Assembly (NCBI GenBank): GCA_019752045.1
Contig: JAIEMP010000004.1
Location: 124,001-188,000, forward strand
DNA from: Chitinophagaceae bacterium
GTDB lineage: Bacteria; Bacteroidota; Bacteroidia; Chitinophagales; Chitinophagaceae
DNA: 64,000 nt
Direction: 5' to 3'
Shown one piece after another: positions 51,361 through 60,436 of this stretch. Each line of letters begins with the position of its first letter. Position 1 is the first letter of the stretch. The position numbers were made by a program, and so were the translations under genes. Under the pieces are notes generated by a model, which was not told the DNA's origin, ran no database searches, and was given only the letters and a program-made list of their open reading frames with translations.

Positions 51361-52260
51361 ATGCGTTTAAATTTATTCATTATTCTGTTACTGGCTTGTT
51401 TCAATGGGTTTGCCCAGGATTCCGCTGTTATTCAAAAACAGGCTGACAGTTTAAATGCATTTCAATCAACCGCAGTAAATCCGGATTCTGCAATAGCATC
51501 ATCAAATAGTAACACACTTTCGTTTGACTCGAGCCGCAGGTATGTATTACAAAAGTTGGTACAGCTCAATTTATTTTCTGCACCGGAATTTTTTATTGAA
51601 AAAGAAAAAGAACTCAATCGAAAGGAGTGGTTGTTTTATTATGTTCTTGGGTTGGTGTTATTATTTGGTTTGTTGAGGCTTTCTTACCAGCGGTATTTTA
51701 ATGATTTATTCAGAGTATTTTTCAGAACATCTTTAAGAGTAAATCAAATCCGTGAGCAACTGGTGCAATCCGGACTTCAGTCATTGCTGTTTAATATCTT
51801 TTTTGCGGTGTCTGCGGGAACTTATGTGTATTTGCTGTGTGCTTATTTTCAGGTTTCTATTCAGGTGCCCGAACTCTTCATTCCTTTTCTGGCGAGTGTA
51901 ATTATTGGGATTTTATATCTGGGAAAGTATTTATTTCTTCGGGTAAGTGGCTGGTTGTTTGGTATGCGTAACGCAACTGAAACCTATTCATTCATTGTTT
52001 TTTTAATTAATAAGTTAATGGGAGTAGTATTGCTTCCATTTATTGTGCTCATAGCATTCGCAGGAAAAGATCTGGCTGCAATAGCTGTAACAATATCGCT
52101 GTCAATGCTAACCGGACTTTTTTTGTACAGGTTTTTAAGAGCCTATTATCCGGTTCAGGCTGATTTAAAGGTGGGGAGATTTCATTTTTTCATCTTTTTT
52201 CTGGCCTTTGAAATCGCTCCTTTGCTGATATTGTATAAGGTCTTCCTTCAGTTTTTATAA
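51361..52260 (+). CDS. DUF4271 domain-containing membrane protein
   Basis: 299 residues from ATG 51361, with signal-like RLNLFIILLLACFNGFAQ. After a Ser/Asn-rich periplasmic stretch (about 20-60) come seven or so hydrophobic helices. EWLFYYVLGLVLLFGLLRLS, YFNDLFRVFFRTSLR and the final LYKVFLQFL are DUF4271 features. The family is confined mainly to Bacteroidota and usually precedes a uroporphyrinogen-III synthase-like gene, as here; its function is unknown. A TAnnTTTG box (51344-51351) lies just 10 bases before the ATG. Confidence 0.85.
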   Translation: MRLNLFIILLLACFNGFAQDSAVIQKQADSLNAFQSTAVNPDSAIASSNSNTLSFDSSRRYVLQKLVQLNLFSAPEFFIEKEKELNRKEWLFYYVLGLVLLFGLLRLSYQRYFNDLFRVFFRTSLRVNQIREQLVQSGLQSLLFNIFFAVSAGTYVYLLCAYFQVSIQVPELFIPFLASVIIGILYLGKYLFLRVSGWLFGMRNATETYSFIVFLINKLMGVVLLPFIVLIAFAGKDLAAIAVTISLSMLTGLFLYRFLRAYYPVQADLKVGRFHFFIFFLAFEIAPLLILYKVFLQFL

Positions 52261-52271
52261 AGATTTGTACT

Positions 52272-52279
52272 TACCTTTG
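52272..52279 (+). promoter_or_regulatory. -7 box before hemD
   Basis: TACCTTTG, an exact TAnnTTTG match, 22 bases before the ATG at 52302. No convincing -33 element was found. Confidence 0.5.
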
Positions 52280-52301
52280 CAGAAATTTTCCAAAAACACG
52301 T

Positions 52302-53087
52302 ATGGAAAAAAACGGCCCAAAGGCAACCAACGACAAGGCTATCAGAAATATTCTTATTACCCAACCGAGGCCCGAATCTGAAAAATCGCCGTATTACGAT
52401 CTTGCCCGGAAGTACAATCTCGAATTGTCGTTCCAGCCTTTTATCCGTATTGAAGGTATCTCCTCAAAAGAATTCAGGAAACAAAAGATTGATATTCCTT
52501 CTTACACTGCAGTTATTTTCACCAGCCGCAACGCCATTGATCATTTTTTCAGAGTATGTGAGGAAATGCGGATTGCCGTTTCGCAGGAAACAAAATATTT
52601 CTGTATTACCGAAGCTGTTGCTCTATACCTGCAGAAATTTATTTTATACCGTAAGCGAAAGGTGTTTTACGGTGCAGACGGAACCAATAAAAGTTTGTTT
52701 GATGTGGTAAACAAACACAAAAGCAACGAAAAATTTCTTTATCCCTGCAGTGAAAATCTGGACAATGAAATTATGGGCTGGCTGAGACACAATCATTGTG
52801 AATTTGCAACACCTATTTTATATAAAACCATCAGCAATGATGTGAAGGATCTGATTACTTCAGGTGATTTTGATGTGATCTGTTTTTTTACCCCCAGCGG
52901 TGTACGCAGTTTGTTTGAAAACCTCCCCAAGTATAAACAAAACGGAACGTTCATTGGCGCTTTTGGTATTAACACGTTTAAAGCCGTTGAAGAAGCCGGA
53001 CTCAAATTAGAAATTAAAGCACCCGATCCGCAAGCTCCAAGCATGGTATCTGCTTTAGACAAATTTCTTGCACAGCAAAACAAGTAA
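52302..53087 (+). CDS. hemD: Uroporphyrinogen-III synthase
   Basis: 261 residues. The two-lobed HemD fold is visible: NILITQPRPESEKSPYYDLA starts lobe one, VIFTSRNAIDHFFRVCEEM its nucleotide-binding-like loop, ITEAVALYLQKF the hinge, and VICFFTPSGVRSLFENL the conserved active-site segment of lobe two. It converts hydroxymethylbilane to uroporphyrinogen III for heme and siroheme. HemD sequences are weakly conserved, but the linkage with DUF4271 is a common Bacteroidota pair. Heme supply and hemW lie in the same region. Confidence 0.9.
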   Translation: MEKNGPKATNDKAIRNILITQPRPESEKSPYYDLARKYNLELSFQPFIRIEGISSKEFRKQKIDIPSYTAVIFTSRNAIDHFFRVCEEMRIAVSQETKYFCITEAVALYLQKFILYRKRKVFYGADGTNKSLFDVVNKHKSNEKFLYPCSENLDNEIMGWLRHNHCEFATPILYKTISNDVKDLITSGDFDVICFFTPSGVRSLFENLPKYKQNGTFIGAFGINTFKAVEEAGLKLEIKAPDPQAPSMVSALDKFLAQQNK

Positions 53088-53159
53088 TCATATTTCCGTC
53101 TCCCGTTTTCTTCATGAAACGATGTAGGTTTGCTGCAGCTATTTTACGGCGTTCATTCT

Positions 53160-55253
53160 ATGCAGCATACAAATCATCTTGCAAAAGAAACCAGTCCTTA
53201 TTTATTGCAGCATGCACACAACCCTGTTGATTGGTATGCATGGAACAGTGAGGTTTTGCAAAAAGCCAAAGAAGAAGACAAACCTGTTCTGTTAAGTATT
53301 GGCTATTCATCCTGCCATTGGTGTCATGTAATGGAACGTGAAAGTTTTGAAGATGAAACAACAGCCGCCATCATGAACAAACACTTTATTAATATTAAAG
53401 TAGACCGTGAAGAGCGCCCTGATCTGGATCATTTGTATATGGATGCCCTGCAGGCCATGACGGGCAGCGGTGGCTGGCCATTAAATATTTTTTTAACACC
53501 CGATTTAAAGCCGTTTTATGGCGGTACTTATTTCCCGCCGGTGAAAGCGTATAACCGTGCATCGTGGAAAGAAGTGTTGTATGGTGTGGCCAATGCTTTT
53601 AGGGAAAGAAGATCAGAAATTGAAGAGCAGGCAAATGAATTAACAGCACATCTGCAAAATGCAAATGCATTCGGCACTAAAAAAATTACGGCTGTCAATA
53701 TCCCAAATGAAGAGTTGTTTTTAAAACATCATGCAGATGAGATAGCAGCAAACATCATGAAGTCTGCAGATAAAGAATGGGGAGGTTTTGGTCAGGCACC
53801 AAAATTTCCGCAAACATTTACCATCCGTTGTTTACTGCAGTATCATCATTATACTAAAAATGAGGAAGCAATTGCGCAGGCTTGTTTAAGTCTGGATAAA
53901 ATGATCGAAGGGGGTATTTATGATCATGCAGGTGGCGGTTTTGCACGTTACAGTACAGACAGGGAATGGCTTGCACCTCACTTTGAAAAAATGCTGTACG
54001 ATAATGCATTGCTTGTAATGGCATTGAGCGAAGCGTATCAAATCACCAAAAAAGAAACTTACCGTAAAACGATTATTGAAACGTTGCAATTTATCAATCG
54101 GGAAATGACTTCTCCGGAAAACGGTTTTTATGCAGCAATGGATGCAGACAGTGAGGGAGTGGAAGGAAAATATTACACCTGGTCTAAACAGGAAATAAAT
54201 GAGCTGCTGAAAGAAGACGCTGATCTGTTTTGCAACTATTATGATGTATCTGAAGAAGGTAATTGGGAGGGCGTCAACATCTTTAGAACATTACAAAGAA
54301 AAGAAGAGTTCTGCAGCAGAAATCAACTGGATATTTCTGCATTTGAAAAGCGCATGCAACATTGCTTAAACATGTTACTTGAAAAACGAACAACACGAAT
54401 TGCTCCGTTGCTCGACGATAAAATTATTTTAAGCTGGAATGCTTTGATGAATACTGCATATTGCAAAGCCTTTGCAGCTTTGGGTATTGAAGCATACAGG
54501 TCGGCCGCTCTAAACAATATGAATTTTCTTTTGCAAAAATTCAGTCATACTCACGGATCCATGGCGCATGTATATAAAGAAGGCGTTACAAGGTACCCTG
54601 GCTTTCTGGATGATTATGCATATACAATACAGGCATTGATAGCTTTACAGGAAATAACATCAGATACTGCATGGCTTGAAAAAGCAAAGCAACTTTCCGA
54701 GTATGTTCTTCTCCATTTTAGTGAGGAAGAAACGGGCTATTTTTTCTTTACCCCTGCAGGTCAGCAAGATATCATCGTGCGTAAAAAAGAAGTGTATGAT
54801 GGGGCGGTGCCTTCCGGTAATGCGGTTATGGCGTTTAATTTAAACTACCTCAGTATTGTATTTGATGCAAAAAGCTGGAAAGAGCAAAGCATTAAAATGA
54901 TTGCAGGCATGCAGGAGGCAATTGTTCGCTATCCCGGCTCTTTTGGAATTTGGGCATCTCTGTTATTAAATTTTATAAAGGGATATAATGAACTGGCTAT
55001 TGTTGGAAACGGGTTTGCAGAAGCACGGGATCTTACAGTAGCTGCTTATATACCGAATCTGGTTCTGCAGGCAGCTGCAGAAAGCAACCGTAATTTCCCG
55101 TTATTAAAAGAGAAAACTACTAAAAATGGGCAAACCACCTATTTCCTGTGCAAGGAATATGTGTGCCTTGCTCCAACCGTGAACCCCTTGATAATACAGC
55201 AACTTCTAAGTGAAATGACTTATGATACAATAAAAGAGATCACAAATCGTTAA
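53160..55253 (+). CDS. DUF255 thioredoxin-domain protein (YyaL/SSP411 family)
   Basis: 697 residues from ATG 53160; a TTG ten codons upstream adds no family-like residues. The N-terminal thioredoxin-like domain has [20 protein letters not shown] and the redox motif C-H-W-C in [14 protein letters not shown]. After it comes a large alpha/alpha-barrel domain of six-hairpin glycosidase type with [13 protein letters not shown] and [15 protein letters not shown]. Physiological substrate of the bacterial family is unknown. The gene sits alone between hemD and the gld operon; transcription may end before gldK. Confidence 0.93.
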   Translation: MQHTNHLAKETSPYLLQHAHNPVDWYAWNSEVLQKAKEEDKPVLLSIGYSSCHWCHVMERESFEDETTAAIMNKHFINIKVDREERPDLDHLYMDALQAMTGSGGWPLNIFLTPDLKPFYGGTYFPPVKAYNRASWKEVLYGVANAFRERRSEIEEQANELTAHLQNANAFGTKKITAVNIPNEELFLKHHADEIAANIMKSADKEWGGFGQAPKFPQTFTIRCLLQYHHYTKNEEAIAQACLSLDKMIEGGIYDHAGGGFARYSTDREWLAPHFEKMLYDNALLVMALSEAYQITKKETYRKTIIETLQFINREMTSPENGFYAAMDADSEGVEGKYYTWSKQEINELLKEDADLFCNYYDVSEEGNWEGVNIFRTLQRKEEFCSRNQLDISAFEKRMQHCLNMLLEKRTTRIAPLLDDKIILSWNALMNTAYCKAFAALGIEAYRSAALNNMNFLLQKFSHTHGSMAHVYKEGVTRYPGFLDDYAYTIQALIALQEITSDTAWLEKAKQLSEYVLLHFSEEETGYFFFTPAGQQDIIVRKKEVYDGAVPSGNAVMAFNLNYLSIVFDAKSWKEQSIKMIAGMQEAIVRYPGSFGIWASLLLNFIKGYNELAIVGNGFAEARDLTVAAYIPNLVLQAAAESNRNFPLLKEKTTKNGQTTYFLCKEYVCLAPTVNPLIIQQLLSEMTYDTIKEITNR

Positions 55254-55317
55254 GAAAAAGTACGCTCAAATCATTTTGAACTTTAAAAAAATAATATTAG
55301 CATTGCGATAAATTGTG

Positions 55318-55348
55318 AAGAATCTCCCTCAGGGAATTCTTACATTTG
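55318..55348 (+). promoter_or_regulatory. Promoter of gldKLMN with overlapping inverted repeat
   Basis: TACATTTG at 55341-55348 is an exact TAnnTTTG box 34 bases before the gldK ATG. Directly in front, AAGAATCTCCC (55318-55328) and GGGAATTCTT (55332-55341) form an imperfect inverted repeat that touches the -7 box, a possible operator. The -33 element is not clear. Confidence 0.6.
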
Positions 55349-55382
55349 TCCAATACCTAATAAGAAAATTAAATTCTTAACA

Positions 55383-56651
55383 ATGAAGAACCAACTGTTA
55401 AGTTGCCTTACAATCGCCGCCCTAACCGTACTTGTTTCAAGTTGCGGGAAATCTAAATCTTCTACCAAGTCTGCAAACAATGGTCAGTTGGTTGGTGCAA
55501 ATTATGGAGCACCTGCCGGTCTTACCAAGCCTATTGGAATGGTGCACATTCCGCAGGGGACTTTTCATATGGGCCCGAGTGATGAGGATATCAACTACGC
55601 TTACACCGCCCGTAACCGTCAGGTTTCAATCAGCGGTTTCTGGATGGATGCAACTGAAATCACCAACAGTGAGTACAAGCAATATGTATTTTGGGTAAGA
55701 GATTCAATTGCAGCAACTGTATTGGGTTATATTGACCCAAAGACAAATGGTATTGACTGGAAAAAAGCCAATGGCATCTGGAAAGAAAAGAACGTGTATG
55801 AAAAACTCGGTTCTATGATGATGGCTCCGGACGACCGTATTTTTGGTAAAATGGAAATAGATCCCGACAAATTGATCTACCAGGAAGAGTATGTGGATTA
55901 TAAAGCAGCTGCTTACCGTAAACCCAATGAGCCACGTTCAAAATTTATCATTAAAAATCCAATTAAGGTTTATCCCGATACATTGGTTTGGGTGCGTGAT
56001 TTCTCTTACAGCTATAACGAACCCATGAGTCAGCGTTACTTTGCACATCCTGCATTTGCAAATTATCCTGTGGTAGGCGTTACCTGGAAACAGGCTGCCG
56101 CATTTTGTAACTGGCGCTCAAGATATCTCAATACGTTCCTTGAAATGAAGAATAAAGCTACCGAATCAAATTTCCGTTTGCCAACGGAAGCAGAGTGGGA
56201 ATATGCAGCACGTGGCGGTCGTTCACAATCAATGTTTCCATGGGGTAACTATTATCTCCGTAACAGAAAAGGATGTTTGATGGCCAATTTTAAACCCGGC
56301 CGTGGTAACTATCCTGAAGATGGAGGTTTCTATACAGTACGTGCCGATGCATACTGGCCAAATGATTTTGGTTTGTATAACATGGCAGGGAATGTTGCAG
56401 AGTGGACGAGCTCTCTTTACTATGAAGGCGGCTACAACTTTGCACATGACATGAATCCGGATATCCGTTACAACGCAAAGGATAGTGATCCTCCCCGTAT
56501 GAAACGTAAAGTAGTACGTGGCGGCAGCTGGCAGAGCGTAGGTTATTTTCTGCAAACCAGTACCCGTAATTACGAGTATCAGGATACAGCAAAATCTTAC
56601 GTAGGCTTCCGTTGTGTGATTGATTTACCGGCTGTAATGCGCAAACGTTAA
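55383..56651 (+). CDS. gldK: T9SS/gliding lipoprotein GldK (PorK)
   Basis: 422 residues. Lipoprotein signal KNQLLSCLTIAALTVLVSSC with lipobox L-V-S-S-C20. The body is an FGE-sulfatase-like fold: IPQGTFHMGPSDEDINYA, LPTEAEWEYAARGG, GLYNMAGNVAEWTSSLYYEG, VVRGGSWQSVGYFLQ and GFRCVIDL. GldK/PorK with GldN forms the periplasmic ring bound to the outer membrane in the type IX secretion system. It heads the gldKLMN operon. Length matches the family. Confidence 0.97.
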   Translation: MKNQLLSCLTIAALTVLVSSCGKSKSSTKSANNGQLVGANYGAPAGLTKPIGMVHIPQGTFHMGPSDEDINYAYTARNRQVSISGFWMDATEITNSEYKQYVFWVRDSIAATVLGYIDPKTNGIDWKKANGIWKEKNVYEKLGSMMMAPDDRIFGKMEIDPDKLIYQEEYVDYKAAAYRKPNEPRSKFIIKNPIKVYPDTLVWVRDFSYSYNEPMSQRYFAHPAFANYPVVGVTWKQAAAFCNWRSRYLNTFLEMKNKATESNFRLPTEAEWEYAARGGRSQSMFPWGNYYLRNRKGCLMANFKPGRGNYPEDGGFYTVRADAYWPNDFGLYNMAGNVAEWTSSLYYEGGYNFAHDMNPDIRYNAKDSDPPRMKRKVVRGGSWQSVGYFLQTSTRNYEYQDTAKSYVGFRCVIDLPAVMRKR

Positions 56652-56766
56652 GTAACCCCGTAACCACCATACATTTTTTTTTAAACCCAATTAATAATAG
56701 ACCAAAAGCAATGCTTTTGAACCTAATCACCACCATTTTAGAATCATCTTTTTAAAACCAACTCTT

Positions 56767-57510
56767 ATGGCAGTTTCAAAATCAACCGAAAAAATCACAA
56801 ACATCATTGTTTCTGCAGGTGCTGCAGTTGTAATCTTTGGAGCATGGGCAAAAATTCTTCACTTACCCATTGCAGATATGATGTTAACAATAGGCCTTTT
56901 AACTGAAGCAGGTATCTTTATGGTATACGCCTATCTTGCCACACAGGGATATGGTTTAAGTGATCATGGTCCGGCACAGGCAAAAGGAACACCGGCACTT
57001 GCTTCATTAGATAAAATGATGCAGGATGCTGAAATTACTCCATCAAGCCTCCGCAATCTGGGCGAAAACTTTTCTAAATTAAACTCTACAGTTGGCGGTA
57101 TTAAAGATGTAAGTGATGTGGTTGCATCAACCGGCGAACTGAGTGCAAAATCAAAAGAAGCTGCAACAGTATTAGGCAGTATGAAAGATGCATACCAACA
57201 GGCAGCTGCAACAGTATCATCATTTAACCTCGCTGCAGAAGGTACAAAAGCGTATCATGAGCAGGTACAGGTAATGACAAAAAATCTCGGTTCTTTAAAT
57301 ACAATCTACGAACTGGAATTACAGGATACCAATAATCATCTTAAAACAATGAACAAGTTCTATGGTAATCTGGCTCAGGCCGGCGAAGCCATGCAGGGAA
57401 GTGTTGAAGATGCGAAGAAAGCACATGATCAAATTTCATCACTCGCTAAAAACCTGGGTACCCTGAATAATATTTATGGTAACATGATCAATGCGATGCA
57501 AGGACGTTAA
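56767..57510 (+). CDS. gldL: T9SS motor protein GldL (PorL)
   Basis: 247 residues. Two hydrophobic helices near the N-terminus (IIVSAGAAVVIFGAWAKIL, about 13-31, and MMLTIGLLTEAGIFMVYAYL, about 39-59), the first with the conserved Lys/His (AKILHLP), the second with the buried Glu residue that is essential for proton-driven rotation. The rest is a long helical cytoplasmic part. GldL forms the pentameric inner-membrane motor with GldM. The gap from gldK is 115 bases without a clear terminator. Confidence 0.97.
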   Translation: MAVSKSTEKITNIIVSAGAAVVIFGAWAKILHLPIADMMLTIGLLTEAGIFMVYAYLATQGYGLSDHGPAQAKGTPALASLDKMMQDAEITPSSLRNLGENFSKLNSTVGGIKDVSDVVASTGELSAKSKEAATVLGSMKDAYQQAAATVSSFNLAAEGTKAYHEQVQVMTKNLGSLNTIYELELQDTNNHLKTMNKFYGNLAQAGEAMQGSVEDAKKAHDQISSLAKNLGTLNNIYGNMINAMQGR

Positions 57511-57565
57511 TTAACAACAGACGAACCAAACTATTACCTGACTTAAAACCAAAATCCGAAACATC

Positions 57566-59095
57566 ATGGCACTACCTAAAGAGCCCCGGCAGAAGATGAT
57601 TAACCTGATGTACCTGGTGTTAACAGCTTTGTTAGCACTGAACGTATCAGCAGAAATCATCAATGCTTTTAAAGTTGTTGATAACAGCCTTACCTCAACC
57701 AATACAGTTGTAGACAGATCAACCGGAACGATCATGGAATCGTTTAAATTAAAATTACAGGCACCGGAATCAAAAGTAAAAGCTGAAGTATGGATGCCTA
57801 AAGCTGAAACTGCTAATCGTTTAACAAAAGATGTATACGATTATATTGAAGCAATCAAAACCAAAATTAAAGTAGAAGCAGGCTTTAATCCTGCCGATCC
57901 TAACTCTACATTTAAAGAAGATAACATTGACATCTCTACACGTATTATGGATAAGCAGGGCGAAGGTGAAAAGCTGAGAACGAAATTAGCTGAGTATAAA
58001 AAAGCCATGCTTGCGATTGATCCTGAAGTGGGAAAGATGTTTGAAAGTAATTTGCCCATCAACACAGAAATACCCAAATTGAAAAACAGCGGACTGGGTC
58101 AAAAATCATGGGCATATGCATATTTTCATATGACTCCAACTGTTGCAGCATTAACGATGCTCAGCAAATTTCAAAACGATGTAAAAACAACAGAGAACCG
58201 GATGGTGAATGAGTTTCATAACCGTGTTGGACAGGTGGTTGTTCGTTTTGATGCGTTTGAACCAATTGTGGGTGCAAGTACAACCTATTTATTCCCCGGT
58301 CAGGAACTGGAAGTAACAGCAGGTTTGGGTGCATTCAGCAAAACAAAACTTCCTACAGTATCTATTGCAGGCAGTCCGGTTTCGTTAAATGAAAAAGGAT
58401 TGGCTGTACGTAAAATTAAAGTAGGCAGCACCAGCGGTTCAGTAAATGTTGTAGTAAACTATACTGATCAGGATGGTAACCCTCAATCAAAAACAACAAC
58501 CATTAACTATACTGTTGGTACAGCTACCGGTGCCTTTGTAAGTGCTGAAAAAGTAAAAGTGCTTTACATTGGTCTTGATAACGAATTAGCAGTAAGTGGT
58601 GGAAGTGTTGGTGATGAAAAAGTAACTGTAAGCATCAGCAATGGTTCATTGAGCAAAATTGGACCGGGCCGTTATATTGCTAGGCCAAGAGATCCGGGTA
58701 AAGCTGTTATTACTGTTAATTCTGATGGTAAACCGAGTAGTTTTGAGTTCCGTGTAAAAAATGTACCTGATCCTACTCCGATGGTTGGCCCGAGCAAAGG
58801 CGGTAGAATTGCAGCCAACGTATTTAAGGCGCAACAGGGTATTCGTGCAGAGTTAGAAAACTTTGTATTTGAAGGGGTAACCTTTACAGTTACGAGTTAC
58901 ACATTCTATGCAACAGGTGCAGGTTTCCCTGATCCTGGTATCGTTCCTGGAATAAGGACTAATAGTTTTGGGCCTGCTCAAAGCGTTATGCAGAAGTGTA
59001 AACCTGGAACAACTGTAATTCTTGACGAAATAACTGCAGTTGGACCGGGTGGTACCACACGAAAACTACCACCAATGGCGTTTAACTTATATTAA
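57566..59095 (+). CDS. gldM: T9SS motor protein GldM (PorM)
   Basis: 509 residues. One N-terminal helix (MINLMYLVLTALLALNVSAE, with the short basic KEPRQK start facing the cytoplasm), then a helical bundle D1 domain and beta-sandwich D2-D4 domains (from about residue 225, VVRFDAFEPIVGASTTYLFP). It spans the periplasm as a shaft that transmits the rotation of GldL to the GldK/N ring. Starts 55 bases after gldL. Confidence 0.97.
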   Translation: MALPKEPRQKMINLMYLVLTALLALNVSAEIINAFKVVDNSLTSTNTVVDRSTGTIMESFKLKLQAPESKVKAEVWMPKAETANRLTKDVYDYIEAIKTKIKVEAGFNPADPNSTFKEDNIDISTRIMDKQGEGEKLRTKLAEYKKAMLAIDPEVGKMFESNLPINTEIPKLKNSGLGQKSWAYAYFHMTPTVAALTMLSKFQNDVKTTENRMVNEFHNRVGQVVVRFDAFEPIVGASTTYLFPGQELEVTAGLGAFSKTKLPTVSIAGSPVSLNEKGLAVRKIKVGSTSGSVNVVVNYTDQDGNPQSKTTTINYTVGTATGAFVSAEKVKVLYIGLDNELAVSGGSVGDEKVTVSISNGSLSKIGPGRYIARPRDPGKAVITVNSDGKPSSFEFRVKNVPDPTPMVGPSKGGRIAANVFKAQQGIRAELENFVFEGVTFTVTSYTFYATGAGFPDPGIVPGIRTNSFGPAQSVMQKCKPGTTVILDEITAVGPGGTTRKLPPMAFNLY

Positions 59096-59106
59096 AGCGA
59101 AATAAA

Positions 59107-60183
59107 ATGAAAATGAAAAACCTTTGTCTTGGTTTATTGTCAGGTTTTCTGATGATTTCTGTAACTCTTTCTGCTCAAACAAAGCCGAAAAAGACTACAA
59201 GAACAAAAACTCAGCGCCCTGCACAAACATCAGGTTATGGTACTACTCCTTCGTCAGGTTATGGTACTCAACCTAATCAGCAACAGACATCAAGTTACGG
59301 TAACAATAACCAACAGCAACAAAGCAACCAACCGGCATCGAATATTCCTATTGTTGTAATTCCTTCAACAGGCAACGTAGCAATGGATACGGTAAAGCCA
59401 TCTTTAAGAAACGATGCGTCTATTGAACGCAATCTCATTAAAGATCGTCAGCCACTGGTATATGAACATATTCGTGAAGATGATGCAGTTTACCGCCAGC
59501 GTGTTTGGCGTGAAATTGATACCCGTGAAAAAATGAATCTTCCATTTCGCTATGCAGCAGATGAAGATAACGGGAACCAGCGTTTTATTTCGATCCTGTT
59601 AAAAGCTATAAGAGACAGAGAAATAACTGCATTTGATCCGGTGGCAGATGACCGTTTTACAACACCTTTAACTCCTCAAAAAGTAATGGAAGCATTTTCC
59701 GGTGGTGTTGATACAGTGCCTGTATATAATTTACAAGGAGATATCGAAAAATATGAAGTGCGTTCAAGAGAAGTGGATCCTGATAGTATTTATCAGTTTC
59801 GTATAAAAGAAGAGTGGGTGTTTGATAAAGAATCATCCAGAATGTTTGTAAGGATTTTAGGCATTTGCCCGGTAAAGCCTCAATACACAACTTCTGGTGT
59901 ATTCATCGGCATGGTTCCATTGTTCTGGGTGTATTATCCCGATTGCCGTCCATTGTTAGCAAAGTATGAGGCCTTTAATGGTAAAAACTTTGGTGCAAGA
60001 ATGACATGGGAAGAATTATTCGAGAACCGTATGTTCAGCAGTTACATAACCATGTCAACGATGGATAATCCTTATAACAGAAGGTTAAAGGATTATATTA
60101 AAGATCCGATCCTCCGTTTACTTGAAGGCGAAAACATTAAAGACAAAATCTTTAACTACGAGCAGGATCTCTGGTCGTATTAA
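59107..60183 (+). CDS. gldN: T9SS/gliding protein GldN (PorN)
   Basis: 358 residues. Signal peptide KNLCLGLLSGFLMISVTLSA, then a low-complexity linker rich in Gln, Ser, Tyr and Asn (about residues 38-78, with SGYGT repeats) that is longer than usual, then the conserved domain with VYRQRVWREIDTREKMNLPF, DDRFTTPLTPQKVMEAFSGG and the C-terminal NRMFSSYITMSTMDNPYNRR. GldN completes the periplasmic ring with GldK. Starts 11 bases after gldM. Followed by an intrinsic terminator. Confidence 0.96.
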   Translation: MKMKNLCLGLLSGFLMISVTLSAQTKPKKTTRTKTQRPAQTSGYGTTPSSGYGTQPNQQQTSSYGNNNQQQQSNQPASNIPIVVIPSTGNVAMDTVKPSLRNDASIERNLIKDRQPLVYEHIREDDAVYRQRVWREIDTREKMNLPFRYAADEDNGNQRFISILLKAIRDREITAFDPVADDRFTTPLTPQKVMEAFSGGVDTVPVYNLQGDIEKYEVRSREVDPDSIYQFRIKEEWVFDKESSRMFVRILGICPVKPQYTTSGVFIGMVPLFWVYYPDCRPLLAKYEAFNGKNFGARMTWEELFENRMFSSYITMSTMDNPYNRRLKDYIKDPILRLLEGENIKDKIFNYEQDLWSY

Positions 60184-60208
60184 CAGCAATAAAATTTAAT
60201 CAATACAG

Positions 60209-60233
60209 AACCACCCGTTTGGGTGGTTTTTTT
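60209..60233 (+). terminator. Intrinsic terminator after gldN
   Basis: Stem AACCACCC / GGGTGGTT with loop GTTT and a T7-type tail, 25 bases after the gldN stop. Confidence 0.92.
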
Positions 60234-60398
60234 ATTCCCTTTATAATTCTTATCCCCTGAGAATCAGGAATAAAACCATCCATCACCTGTAAAAGAATTT
60301 TAAAAGAATTATGAAAATACCCGCTTTGAGGTATTGCTTTTCTACTAAGTGTTTGTATCTTCGTTTCGGTTTTTCATAGGATATTGGATTTTAAAGAC

Positions 60399-60432
60399 GG
60401 GGCTGGATTTCTATCCTGGCCCCATTTTTTTT
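60399..60432 (-). terminator. Terminator-like hairpin after uvrC
   Basis: GGGGCTGGA / TCCTGGCCCC with a small bulge; the minus strand carries few T residues after it, the plus strand ATTTTTTTT. It lies 5 bases from the uvrC stop. It may stop transcripts in both directions. The space 60234-60398 between the two terminators shows nothing else that I can identify. Confidence 0.6.
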
Positions 60433-60436
60433 GCCC

